From Candidatus Psychracetigena formicireducens (GTDB lineage Bacteria > Coprothermobacterota > HKB111): a stretch of DNA of 35,606 bases. Below are positions 1 through 7,079 of this stretch, in pieces (the stretch's first letter is position 1; each line of letters begins with the position of its first letter). A model generated the notes under the pieces. The model was not told the origin of the DNA and searched no databases. It was given only the letters and a program-made list of their open reading frames with translations. The stretch lies in assembly GCA_018725175.1 (NCBI GenBank), contig QLTX01000003.1, positions 1-35,606 of the forward strand, given 5' to 3'. The position numbers and the translations under genes are program-made.

Positions 1-439
1 TATTAATACTAACTGTCAATTGAGCTTGGTAAATATCTTCAAATTTTTCAGCAATTAGCTGGGCAAGTCTAAGGGGGTCTTTTTCAGCCTCTGACTTGAA
101 CTTAAGTTCTGATACTTTGTTTGTTAAGTTTTTAAGGTTCAATGAATTAAATATCAATTCTTCACTCATAATTTTTTTAGCAGTTCTGGTTTCAGGGTAG
201 TGAGCAAGAATTTTCTCCCATTCTTGTAAGGCATGACTAAAGTAAAAGTAAGATTTTTCAAAGCTATAATCCAGAGCTTTATTGCCTTTATCAAGGGTTT
301 TAAGGGAATTTGCCAGAACTCTTTCGGAGGTGGCTTCAGGACTAAAGTAATAAGTCATAAAAATAGATAAAGTAAGTGTTAACAGTATCATTACCGCCAG
401 CAATCCTATCTTATACTTATTATATTTTTTATCTAACAC
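1..439 (-). CDS. Membrane-anchored hypothetical protein, 3' end cut by window edge
   Basis: The minus strand carries an open frame of 146 codons that runs off the left edge. I start it at the GTG at 439-437, because a strong GGAGGA ribosome site (453-448) lies 8 nt upstream. The product begins with a short basic stretch (LDKKYNKYK), then one hydrophobic segment at about residues 12-32, then a soluble part rich in charged and aromatic residues. It looks like a type II membrane protein or uncleaved-signal protein with a helical outer domain; the pattern around 'FYFSHALQEWEKILAHYPET' resembles a tetratricopeptide-type helix pair, as in anchored TPR proteins. I do not recognise the family. It is transcribed away from the rimP operon and shares the 440-720 intergenic region with it. 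Confidence 0.75.
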   Translation of the reverse strand, partial: MLDKKYNKYKIGLLAVMILLTLTLSIFMTYYFSPEATSERVLANSLKTLDKGNKALDYSFEKSYFYFSHALQEWEKILAHYPETRTAKKIMSEELIFNSLNLKNLTNKVSELKFKSEAEKDPLRLAQLIAEKFEDIYQAQLTVSIN

Positions 440-454
440 AGATCCTATCCTCCG

Positions 455-474
455 TAACCATTAAAATATGGTTA
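455..474 (-). promoter_or_regulatory. Leader hairpin just upstream of the ribosome site of the left-edge gene
   Basis: TAACCAT (455-461) and ATGGTTA (468-474) form a perfect 7-bp inverted repeat with a 6-nt loop. On the minus strand it would sit in the mRNA leader directly before the GGAGGA ribosome site at 453-448. A second small inverted repeat, CTGTT-CTT-AACAG (485-497), lies just before it, close to the predicted transcription start. They could be a protein operator or an RNA element; the function is unknown. Confidence 0.35.
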
Positions 475-507
475 TTTAATAAATCTGTTCTTAACAGTTT
501 CTGAATT

Positions 508-534
508 ATTATACCCTAATAAAGGGTTAGTCAA
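508..534 (-). promoter_or_regulatory. Possible promoter for the left-edge minus-strand gene
   Basis: On the minus strand TTGACT (534-529) is followed by TATAAT (513-508) with a 15-nt spacer. Both boxes are near consensus but the spacer is one or two bases shorter than ideal for a housekeeping sigma factor. Transcription would start near 501, giving a leader of about 60 nt. The spacer contains CCCT-N5-AGGG, a small palindrome. Confidence 0.4.
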
Positions 535-620
535 GTTGAAGAGCCAGGTCAATCCACTTTACAATATGTATAGAAAGCAATAATCAAGTTTCGGATAGAT
601 TATTGATAAGATAATTCGCC

Positions 621-649
621 TTGACAGTTACACTGGGGTGTAATATAAT
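621..649 (+). promoter_or_regulatory. Consensus housekeeping promoter of the rimP-nusA-infB operon
   Basis: TTGACA (621-626) and TATAAT (644-649) are both perfect consensus boxes separated by exactly 17 nt. Transcription should begin near 656, about 66 nt before the rimP start codon. This is the best promoter in the window and fits high, constitutive expression of a translation operon. Confidence 0.9.
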
Positions 650-673
650 ATAGACAATTAAATAAAGATGTTA

Positions 674-697
674 ATAGGAGTGGAAAACCACTCCTAT
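674..697 (+). promoter_or_regulatory. Perfect leader hairpin of the rimP-nusA operon
   Basis: The arms 674-683 and 688-697 are perfectly complementary over 10 bp (core AGGAGTGG / CCACTCCT) with an AAAA loop. It begins about 18 nt after the predicted transcription start and ends 24 nt before the rimP start codon. It is followed by an interrupted U-rich stretch (ATTGTTATATAT) and not a clean U-tract, so it could be a weak, NusA-responsive terminator, a 5' stabilising stem, or a protein-binding site. Confidence 0.7.
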
Positions 698-721
698 ATT
701 GTTATATATAAGAGGATTGAG

Positions 722-1183
722 ATGAAAAAAGTAGAAGAAAGAATTGAGGAGATTGCCCGAGAAGTGGCTGAATCCAGAGGACTTGTGCTGCTGGAAGTGG
801 AATATTTTCCCAGTAAAACTAATTCTTTGATCCGCTTATATCTGTATAGAAAAGAGAAGCAGGTTTCTTTAGTGGATTGTGAACAGGTGTCCCGAGAAGT
901 TGAACTGTTGCTTGATGAAGAAGATTTTATGCCAGGGAGTTATACTCTGGAAGTATCCTCACCTGGTTTATTCAGAAAAATCAAGCACCAAAAAGAGTAT
1001 GAGCTATTTTTGAGTCAAAGAATTAGAGTTTTGTATCGGGATGAAATGAATAATACTTTAGAGGTAACAGGAGTAATTATTCGTACAGGAGAAAACAGTC
1101 TAACCTTAGATTTAGGGGAAAAAGGATTGGTAACAATTAATTTTAGATTAATATTACAGGCTAATTTAGCCCCGGAGATATAA
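722..1183 (+). CDS. rimP: Ribosome maturation factor RimP
   Basis: RimP assists maturation of the 30S ribosomal subunit in the cytoplasm. I place the start at ATG 722 (MKKVEERIEEIAREV), which gives 153 residues, the usual family length. The frame is open upstream to 668, but that extension would be translated from the leader hairpin and has no family resemblance, whereas AGAGGA sits just before 722. The N-terminal alpha/beta domain ends around the family motif 'LEVSSPGLFRKI' (about residues 80-91), and a C-terminal SH3-like barrel follows. It is the first gene of the operon and is followed by nusA after a 1-nt gap, the standard order in Bacillota and many other bacteria. Confidence 0.95.
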   Translation: MKKVEERIEEIAREVAESRGLVLLEVEYFPSKTNSLIRLYLYRKEKQVSLVDCEQVSREVELLLDEEDFMPGSYTLEVSSPGLFRKIKHQKEYELFLSQRIRVLYRDEMNNTLEVTGVIIRTGENSLTLDLGEKGLVTINFRLILQANLAPEI

Positions 1184-1184
1184 G

Positions 1185-2237
1185 ATGGCAAGCAGAGAGT
1201 TGATTTCAGCAGTTGAAGAAATAGAGAAACTGAAAGGCATTCCTAAAATCAAGATTATTGAAGGAATTAAAAAAGGAATTACCTCGGCTTATAGAAAGAA
1301 GTATGGTGCAGGCGAATTTTTTGTAGATATTAATGAAAAAAGCGGCGAACTTAGATTATTGGTCAGGAAAAAAGTGGTGGAAGAGGTGCTGGACCAAGCT
1401 ATGGAAATTAATCTGACAGAAGCTTTAAGTTTTAACCCGGCGGTTCAAATAGGCGACTCTGTGGACATATACCTACCAATCCCCAAGGAGTTTGGGAGGA
1501 TTGCTATTCAGGTAGCCAGGCAAATAATATCCCAGGCTGTTCGTGAAGGAGAAAGAGAAGCTATCATCAGTAGTTTTGCAGCTCGCGAGGGAGATATTAT
1601 TTTAGGCCAGATATGGAGAAGTGACACTAAAGGGTATTATGTTAAACTATCCGTAGGTGAAGGACTCTTGCCCAATAAAGAACAGGGTCAGGAACAATAC
1701 AACATGGGTGATAGACTGAAAGTTTATATTTTAAAAGTAGAACAAACGAGGCGAGACCCATTGGTTATTGTGTCCAGATCTCACCCGGGACTTTTAAGGA
1801 AAATTATGGAAATGGAGATTCCAGAAATACAACAGGGTCAAGTAGAAATTGTGGATATAGTTAGAGAAGGCGGCTTAAGGTCAAAAGTAGCTGTTCGTTC
1901 CCGTAACGATAGAATTGAACCGGTAGGTTTATGCATTGGACCAAAGGGTCATCGTATTCAAAGTATAATTCACGAACTTAAAGGTGAAAGAATTGATATT
2001 ATCAAATGGAATAAAGACTTAAAAGAGTATGTTATGAGTGCGTTAAGTCCAGCACAGGTAAGCAGAGTGGAGATTGTAGAACTAAATAATCCTGAAGGTA
2101 CTCGAGAAAAAGTTGCCAGAGTTTTTGTCTCTAAGACGGGGAACGCTAAGTCAGTAGCTATCGGTTCTCGGGGTTTAAATGTTCATTTGGCTGCTCGCTT
2201 AACCGGTGTAAAAATAGATATAATAGAGGAAGAGTGA
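1185..2237 (+). CDS. nusA: Transcription termination/antitermination factor NusA
   Basis: NusA binds RNA polymerase and nascent RNA and modulates pausing, intrinsic termination and antitermination. The 350 residues hold the N-terminal polymerase-binding domain (about 1-125), an S1 domain (about 130-200), and two KH domains, with the KH signatures 'VGLCIGPKGHRIQSI' and 'AIGSRGLNVHLAARLTG' visible. It lacks the acidic repeats found at the end of the E. coli protein, as usual in Bacillota. GGAG near the end of rimP provides its ribosome site, so the two are probably translationally coupled. Its 3' end overlaps the ylxR start by 4 nt (GTGA). Confidence 0.97.
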   Translation: MASRELISAVEEIEKLKGIPKIKIIEGIKKGITSAYRKKYGAGEFFVDINEKSGELRLLVRKKVVEEVLDQAMEINLTEALSFNPAVQIGDSVDIYLPIPKEFGRIAIQVARQIISQAVREGEREAIISSFAAREGDIILGQIWRSDTKGYYVKLSVGEGLLPNKEQGQEQYNMGDRLKVYILKVEQTRRDPLVIVSRSHPGLLRKIMEMEIPEIQQGQVEIVDIVREGGLRSKVAVRSRNDRIEPVGLCIGPKGHRIQSIIHELKGERIDIIKWNKDLKEYVMSALSPAQVSRVEIVELNNPEGTREKVARVFVSKTGNAKSVAIGSRGLNVHLAARLTGVKIDIIEEE

Positions 2238-2527
2238 AAACTAATCCATTAAGAACTTGTATTGTATGTAAAAGTGAGCTACCTAAGAGTAAATTGCTAA
2301 GGTTAGTGAGAATTAATAATTGTGTTCAGTGCGATTTTAGTTATAAACTATCCGGTAGAGGAGCTTATGTATGCCCTCAAATCGGATGTATCAAGGGTAT
2401 ATTGAAAAAAGGTATTCTTGATAAACATTTAAAGTTAGATGTTGCTACCAAAGAAGCCAGCAATATACTTGCCTATTTAACGGAGTATATAAAACAGAGG
2501 AATGATGAGCAAATTAAGCCCGCGTGA
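2234..2527 (+). CDS. ylxR: YlxR family RNA-binding protein (DUF448; RnpM)
   Basis: YlxR is a small basic protein of the nusA-infB operon. In B. subtilis it has been linked to RNase P RNA binding (RnpM) and to transcription control. The 97-residue product shows the family marks: 'RTCIVCKSELPKSKLLRLVR' near the start and 'GRGAYVC' in the middle. It starts at a GTG overlapping the nusA stop codon. The next gene in many Bacillota, ylxQ (an L7Ae-like protein), is missing here and infB begins inside the ylxR 3' end. Confidence 0.93.
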   Translation: MKTNPLRTCIVCKSELPKSKLLRLVRINNCVQCDFSYKLSGRGAYVCPQIGCIKGILKKGILDKHLKLDVATKEASNILAYLTEYIKQRNDEQIKPA

Positions 2528-4283
2528 ATTGGCTAAAAAAAATGGATTAGATGTAAAAGAAGTTATAAAAGCCTTACTATCTTTGGGTCTTAAGGTAGCC
2601 GAAACATCTAAAAAAATTGATGAAGATACCACTCAGATGGTCATAGAGCTGTTAAGTAAGAAAGAGACTACTCCAGAACCAATACTTGACATACCTCCAA
2701 CTGAAGCATCTAAGACAGGGATACCTCCTTCCATAATTAAAGAAGTTAAAATAGAGAAACCTACTCCACCAGCTAAACCTGAAGCAAAGAAAGAAACCAG
2801 CATAATCACTAAAGCACCAGTGGTTACTGTCATGGGTCATGTTGACCACGGTAAAACAACTTTATTAGATACTATCAGGAAAACAGCTGTGGCAAGCGGC
2901 GAGGTGGGAGGAATAACTCAAAAAATAGGTGCATATGAGGTAAAAGTAAAAAATAAATCTATCACCTTTATTGATACTCCTGGTCATGAAGCTTTTACCT
3001 CAATGCGTGCCCGGGGAGCCCAGGTTACTGACCTGGTTTTACTGGTAGTAGCTGCTGATGAAGGAATTAGACCTCAAACCCTGGAGGCATTAAACCATGC
3101 TAAGGCAGCTAAAGTACCGGTAATGGTAGTAGTAAACAAAATTGACAAACCTGGCTCAGATAACCAGAAAATAAGGCAAGAATTGTCATCCTATGGATTG
3201 TTGCCAGATGTTTGGGGTGGGGATACCGTATATGTTGATGTATCAGCTAAAGTAGGTACCAACATCCAGGAATTATTAGAAATGGTGTTAACTTTTACTG
3301 AAATCCTGGAATTAAAAACCGATCTTGGAGTACCAGCTAATGGGGTAATCATTGAATCCAGAATGGATAAAGGTAGAGGACCCCTGGCCACAGTAATATT
3401 AAAAGAAGGGATACTCAGGATTGGTGATTATATTGAGGCTGATGAAGTGGTAGGTAAAACCAAATCTCTGGTTGATAGCTTCGGTAAACAATTAAAAGAG
3501 GCGTTACCATCAATACCTGTTGAAATAAGTGGCTTTGAGCAAATTCCTCCAGCGGGCTCCCTGATGAGAATAATCACCAGCAAAGAGGCTCGCGATAAGC
3601 TTTCAGACCAGCAAAAAACACCCATAGAGCAAACTGCCAAACCTCTTCCCAGCCTGGATGAACTAATCAAAAGAGGAGAACAGGAGCGCAAAACTGTTGA
3701 TATTATTTTAAAAACAGACTCTGTTGGGTCTATGGAGGCTTTAAGTCAGTCCATATTGAAGCTTTCTCATGAGGGTATTACTCCTATGATTCTACACCAG
3801 GATATAGGAGGAATTAATAGCTCTGATGTCAATTTAGCTTATGTTTCCCGTGCTGTCATTGTGGGATTTAATGTTAGGCCTGACCCTCAAGCAAATCAGC
3901 TTATTGAAGAATTAAATATTCCTATAAAACTGTACCGAATTATATACCAGGCTTTAGAGGATATAGAGAATTTGCTCAAGGGAGCGGTAGTTAAGGTAGA
4001 AGTAGAAAAGGTAATAGGCAAAGCCAGAATACAAGCACTTTTTAAGGTTCCTAAAATAGGTATAGTTGCTGGGTGCCTGGTTACTTCCGGTAAGGCAGTG
4101 AGGAGCTCTTCAGTTAGGGTAATTAGAGATGGGGTTGTCATAAGAGAGGGTAAGATCGCCTCTTTAAGAAGATTTAAAGATGACGCTAAGGAAGTACCCG
4201 CAGGAACGGAATGCGGTATTCGTCTGGAAGGTTATCAGGATTTTTTTGAAAACGACGAGATAGAGTTTTTTATTAAGGAATAG
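2502..4283 (+). CDS. infB: Translation initiation factor IF-2
   Basis: IF-2 is the GTPase that brings initiator tRNA to the 30S subunit and promotes subunit joining. The 593-residue protein has a short N-terminal region: one IF2_N helix bundle (about 3-55) and a Pro/Lys/Glu linker (about 58-105). The GTPase domain follows with G1 GHVDHGKT, G2 'GGITQKIGAY', G3 DTPGH, G4 NKID and G5 SAK, then beta-barrel domains and the C-terminal fMet-tRNA domain. It is shorter than the B. subtilis protein (about 716) because the N-terminal linker is reduced. Two adjacent ATGs (2502 and 2505) follow AGAGGA. It overlaps ylxR by 26 nt. Confidence 0.97.
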   Translation: MMSKLSPRELAKKNGLDVKEVIKALLSLGLKVAETSKKIDEDTTQMVIELLSKKETTPEPILDIPPTEASKTGIPPSIIKEVKIEKPTPPAKPEAKKETSIITKAPVVTVMGHVDHGKTTLLDTIRKTAVASGEVGGITQKIGAYEVKVKNKSITFIDTPGHEAFTSMRARGAQVTDLVLLVVAADEGIRPQTLEALNHAKAAKVPVMVVVNKIDKPGSDNQKIRQELSSYGLLPDVWGGDTVYVDVSAKVGTNIQELLEMVLTFTEILELKTDLGVPANGVIIESRMDKGRGPLATVILKEGILRIGDYIEADEVVGKTKSLVDSFGKQLKEALPSIPVEISGFEQIPPAGSLMRIITSKEARDKLSDQQKTPIEQTAKPLPSLDELIKRGEQERKTVDIILKTDSVGSMEALSQSILKLSHEGITPMILHQDIGGINSSDVNLAYVSRAVIVGFNVRPDPQANQLIEELNIPIKLYRIIYQALEDIENLLKGAVVKVEVEKVIGKARIQALFKVPKIGIVAGCLVTSGKAVRSSSVRVIRDGVVIREGKIASLRRFKDDAKEVPAGTECGIRLEGYQDFFENDEIEFFIKE

Positions 4284-4289
4284 TATATA

Positions 4290-4577
4290 ATGTCTATTGG
4301 TACTGGCAAAGTAGTCTTAAGACTGCCAGGTATTAAAACACTAAAAGATAAAAGAAATCTCATGAGAAGGATTTCAGCATTTTTAAAAAAGAATTATGAG
4401 CTTTCATTAGTGGAGATTAATACTGAGGATGTCGCGAGTATTTCAGTTCTAGAATTAACTCGGGCAGCACATTCCAGAATGATGGCTATGTCAACCTTAA
4501 ATAAAGCTATAGATGCCATTGAGGATAACTTTGATTGCCTGGTCGTAGGTAGAGAAGTGAAAGTTCTGGAGGTTTAG
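4290..4577 (+). CDS. ylxP: YlxP family protein (DUF503)
   Basis: A 95-residue DUF503 protein, the standard gene between infB and rbfA in Bacillota. The family signature is visible near the N-terminus ('LRLPGIKTLKDKRNLMRRI') and in the middle ('HSRMMAMSTLNKAIDAIE'). It has a ferredoxin-like fold in known structures, and its role, probably in ribosome assembly or translation, is not settled. It starts 6 nt after infB with AAGGA 10 nt upstream. Confidence 0.92.
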   Translation: MSIGTGKVVLRLPGIKTLKDKRNLMRRISAFLKKNYELSLVEINTEDVASISVLELTRAAHSRMMAMSTLNKAIDAIEDNFDCLVVGREVKVLEV

Positions 4578-4579
4578 AT

Positions 4580-4927
4580 TTGAGTTTTAAAAAAGAAAGA
4601 TTGGAATCCCAGATAAAAAAAGAAATCGGCGAAATACTAATAAAAGATATGGGAAATCCAGCTCTTACACATACCACCGTTACCGGAGTAGAGATTTCCC
4701 CCGACCTTAAACATGCTTCAATATATCTTAGTACTTATGGTACACCCCGAGAAAAGAAATTATCGGTAAACATTATGAATAATAACTCTCCATGGATAAG
4801 GAGGGAACTCGCCAAGAGAATCAGGACCAGATATATTCCTGATTTTACCTTTTTTGAAGACTATTCTATTGAGAAAGGTTTTAGAGTTGATGAAATTTTA
4901 AATGAAATCAAAAAAGGTAACCAGTAA
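4580..4927 (+). CDS. rbfA: 30S ribosome-binding factor RbfA
   Basis: RbfA is a KH-fold protein that binds immature 30S subunits and helps process the 16S rRNA 5' end. The 115 residues match the usual length, with the family elements 'ALTHTTVTGVEISPDLKHA' and 'RTRYIPDFTFFEDYSIEKG'. The start is the TTG at 4580: GGAGG at 4568-4572 sits 7 nt before it and no ATG fits better. It overlaps the next gene by 26 nt. Confidence 0.95.
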   Translation: MSFKKERLESQIKKEIGEILIKDMGNPALTHTTVTGVEISPDLKHASIYLSTYGTPREKKLSVNIMNNNSPWIRRELAKRIRTRYIPDFTFFEDYSIEKGFRVDEILNEIKKGNQ

Positions 4928-5894
4928 TAACTTTTTAGAATTATTAGCAAAACATACCCCTTTATTAATCATCACGCATGAAAATCCTGATGGAGACGCT
5001 ATTGGTGCGATATTTGGTTTAAAAACTTTTCTAAATTATCATTCTCTTAGTTCTACGGTTTTACTTAGCGAAAGCCTTCCTTCAGCGTATAACAATCTTA
5101 TAAATAAAGAAGATTATGAATATTTAACGAATCCCGATGAGTTTAGCAAGTATAAAGGGATAGTGGTTCTTGATTCAGCAAATACATCCAGAACTATTTT
5201 GAAAGATTTAGCTACAACTGAAACGAGCTCAGTTATTTTCAATATTGACCACCATGTAAGCAATGATTTATTTGGTGACTTTAACTGGGTAGAACCAAAA
5301 TGGTCCTCCACCTGCGAAGGGTTAGTCAGACTTCTTAAGGGAGAGCAAGCTTTACCAAAGGAATCAGCCAGGTTATTTTTAATGGGGATTCTTACAGATA
5401 CGGGCTATCTTGCCTTTGCAGCAGCTGGGCTAGATACCTTAGAGATAGTTACTTATCTTTATAAAAATGGCGTAAGTATTTCTGAGATTCACCGTTCAGT
5501 TAAAGAAAATATGAATAAAAGGCAGATGAAGTTATGGGGGTATGCCATCTATAATTGCCAATATGAGGATGAGTATGGAATTATTTGGAGTAGCATACCT
5601 AACCAGATTTATTCAACCCTCAATGTAAAAGATGGTGATTCTGAAGGTTTAGTGGAATTTTTCAGGAGATACCGGGATTGCCGGTTAGCCTTACTCATCA
5701 GGGAGGTGGAGCCATCTATATTAAGGGTTAGCCTCAGGTCAAAAGGAGAAGTTGATGTTAATTCCCTTGCCTCAATATGGGGTGGAGGAGGACACCCTCG
5801 TGCAGCAGGGTTTACCATATCTGGAGAACTAAATTTAGTCTTAAAGGAAATATTAGATATTATAAAAGGAAAAATTGGTATATGCAATCATTAG
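4902..5894 (+). CDS. nrnA: DHH-family phosphoesterase, NrnA-type nanoRNase/pAp phosphatase
   Basis: NrnA degrades very short RNAs (2-5 nt) left by other RNases and dephosphorylates 3'-phosphoadenosine 5'-phosphate. The 330-residue protein carries the DHH-domain metal motifs: 'HENPDGDAIGA' (H26, D30, D32), an aspartate in 'VVLDSA', and 'NIDHH' at about residue 114. The C-terminal DHHA1 domain has the RNA-binding 'GGGGHPRAAG' motif near residue 297. The start at 4902 lies inside rbfA; no later start codon precedes the conserved strand, so I keep it. In most Bacillota truB follows; here ribF follows directly with a 13-nt overlap. Confidence 0.94.
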   Translation: MKSKKVTSNNFLELLAKHTPLLIITHENPDGDAIGAIFGLKTFLNYHSLSSTVLLSESLPSAYNNLINKEDYEYLTNPDEFSKYKGIVVLDSANTSRTILKDLATTETSSVIFNIDHHVSNDLFGDFNWVEPKWSSTCEGLVRLLKGEQALPKESARLFLMGILTDTGYLAFAAAGLDTLEIVTYLYKNGVSISEIHRSVKENMNKRQMKLWGYAIYNCQYEDEYGIIWSSIPNQIYSTLNVKDGDSEGLVEFFRRYRDCRLALLIREVEPSILRVSLRSKGEVDVNSLASIWGGGGHPRAAGFTISGELNLVLKEILDIIKGKIGICNH

Positions 5895-6778
5895 TGATTA
5901 TTGGTTCATTTGATGGTGTCCACCTTGGACATCAACAGTTAATAAAAGAAGCAAAAGATAGGGCTTTAAAGTGTGGATTATTATTGACAGCCATCACTTT
6001 TGAGCCTCAACCCTCTTTATTTTTTAACCGAACCTCCAAGGTTTTAAGTTCATTAGAAGAAAGGCTTCTTTTACTCAAAAAATACGGTGTTCCTCGGGTA
6101 GAAGTTGTTGATTTTGAATCAGTTTATAATTCTACAGCTGAAGAGTTTTTAAGAGGCATACATACAGAAATGCAAGTTTGCCAGGTAGTGGTCGGAGAGA
6201 ACTTTACTTTCGGTAAAGACAAAGGAGGGGAAGCTTCTGATCTGGTAAAATATGCTTCTGAGATAGGTATGGAAGCTAGGGTAGTGCCACTTTTTTCCAA
6301 CTCTTCAGGACCTATTTCCAGTTCAAAAATCAGGATATTAATAAACGAAGGAAAGTTAGAAGAGGCTAATAGTATGTTAGGGCATCCCTATTTAATTTAC
6401 GGTGTGGTGGTAGCTGGAAACAAAATTGGAACACAAATTGGATACGAAACTGCTAATATGAGGCATCCTGGTTACAAACTTCTCCCACCTCTGGGAGTTT
6501 ATGCTTCCTGGGTTAATTATAAGGGTAATTTCTACATGGGTGTATTAAATATAGGCATAAGCCCAACTTTTAACCGTAACAGTATAGTACCTGAAGTGCA
6601 TATTTTAGACTACTCACAAAATTTAATGGGCGACTTCCTGGAAATATACCCGGTAAAATATTTAAGAGAAGAGAAGAAATTTAGTGGACCAGAAGAACTG
6701 AGATTAGCAATATCTAGAGACATAGAAAAAACAAGATATTTACTTAACATGGTGTCGGTACCAGATTTTATGGTATAA
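5882..6778 (+). CDS. ribF: Bifunctional riboflavin kinase/FAD synthetase
   Basis: RibF converts riboflavin to FMN and FMN to FAD in the cytoplasm. I start it at ATG 5882, giving 298 residues. The frame is open upstream to 5777, but that part is inside nrnA and unlike the family. The N-terminal adenylyltransferase domain has 'GSFDGVHLGH' (residues 8-17) and an ISSSKIR motif near residue 143. The C-terminal flavokinase domain has 'IGTQIGYETAN' in place of the more usual LGRTIGFPTAN, then 'LLPPLGVYASWV' and 'GVLNIGISPTF'. The N-terminus is about 15-20 residues shorter than in B. subtilis RibF. It overlaps nrnA by 13 nt. Confidence 0.95.
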   Translation: MQSLVIIGSFDGVHLGHQQLIKEAKDRALKCGLLLTAITFEPQPSLFFNRTSKVLSSLEERLLLLKKYGVPRVEVVDFESVYNSTAEEFLRGIHTEMQVCQVVVGENFTFGKDKGGEASDLVKYASEIGMEARVVPLFSNSSGPISSSKIRILINEGKLEEANSMLGHPYLIYGVVVAGNKIGTQIGYETANMRHPGYKLLPPLGVYASWVNYKGNFYMGVLNIGISPTFNRNSIVPEVHILDYSQNLMGDFLEIYPVKYLREEKKFSGPEELRLAISRDIEKTRYLLNMVSVPDFMV

Positions 6779-6779
6779 T
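6771..6779 (+). promoter_or_regulatory. Extended -10 promoter for rpsO-pnp
   Basis: TGG followed by TATAAT (6771-6779) is a perfect extended -10 element at the very end of ribF. There is no good -35 box, but extended -10 promoters can work without one. Transcription would start near 6786, giving a leader of about 24 nt for rpsO. This would let rpsO-pnp be expressed apart from the nusA operon. Confidence 0.5.
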
Positions 6780-6809
6780 AAATAAATAATAAATGAAGGA
6801 GGTATATCC

Positions 6810-7079
6810 TTGGTTTTAGAAAAAGATAAAAAAAATGAGGTGATAACCAGTTACGCTGTGCATGAAAAGGATACTGGCTCTCCTGAGGTTCAAATAGCCC
6901 TGATTACTGAAAGGATTCAAAGTCTTTCTACTCATATGAAAGTTCATAAAAAAGATTTTCATTCACGACTGGGTTTATTGAAATTAGTGGGCCAACGGAG
7001 AAGGCTGTTGAGTTATCTTAAGAAAAAAGATTTCCATAGATATGTGGTCATTACTGACCGGTTAAACCTTAGAAAGTGA
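6810..7079 (+). CDS. rpsO: 30S ribosomal protein S15
   Basis: S15 binds the central domain of 16S rRNA early in 30S assembly. The 89-residue product has the full family pattern: '[19 protein letters not shown]', '[20 protein letters not shown]' and 'YLKKKD' near the end. The start is the TTG at 6810, set by AAGGAGG at 6796-6802, 7 nt upstream. The rpsO-pnp pairing is conserved across bacteria. Its stop codon overlaps the pnp start (TGATG). Confidence 0.98.
   Translation: MVLEKDKKNEVITSYAVHEKDTGSPEVQIALITERIQSLSTHMKVHKKDFHSRLGLLKLVGQRRRLLSYLKKKDFHRYVVITDRLNLRK

Noticed and set aside
668-721. N-terminal extension of rimP from ATG 668
   Set aside because: The 18 extra residues would be translated from the leader hairpin and are unlike RimP; ATG 722 has its own AGAGGA site and gives the family length.
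3016-3040. Small hairpin CCAGGT-N5-ACCTGG followed by TTTT inside infB
   Set aside because: Only six base pairs in a conserved coding region; such repeats are expected by chance in a window this long.
5777-5881. N-terminal extension of ribF from 5777
   Set aside because: It lies wholly inside nrnA in another frame and has no similarity to RibF.
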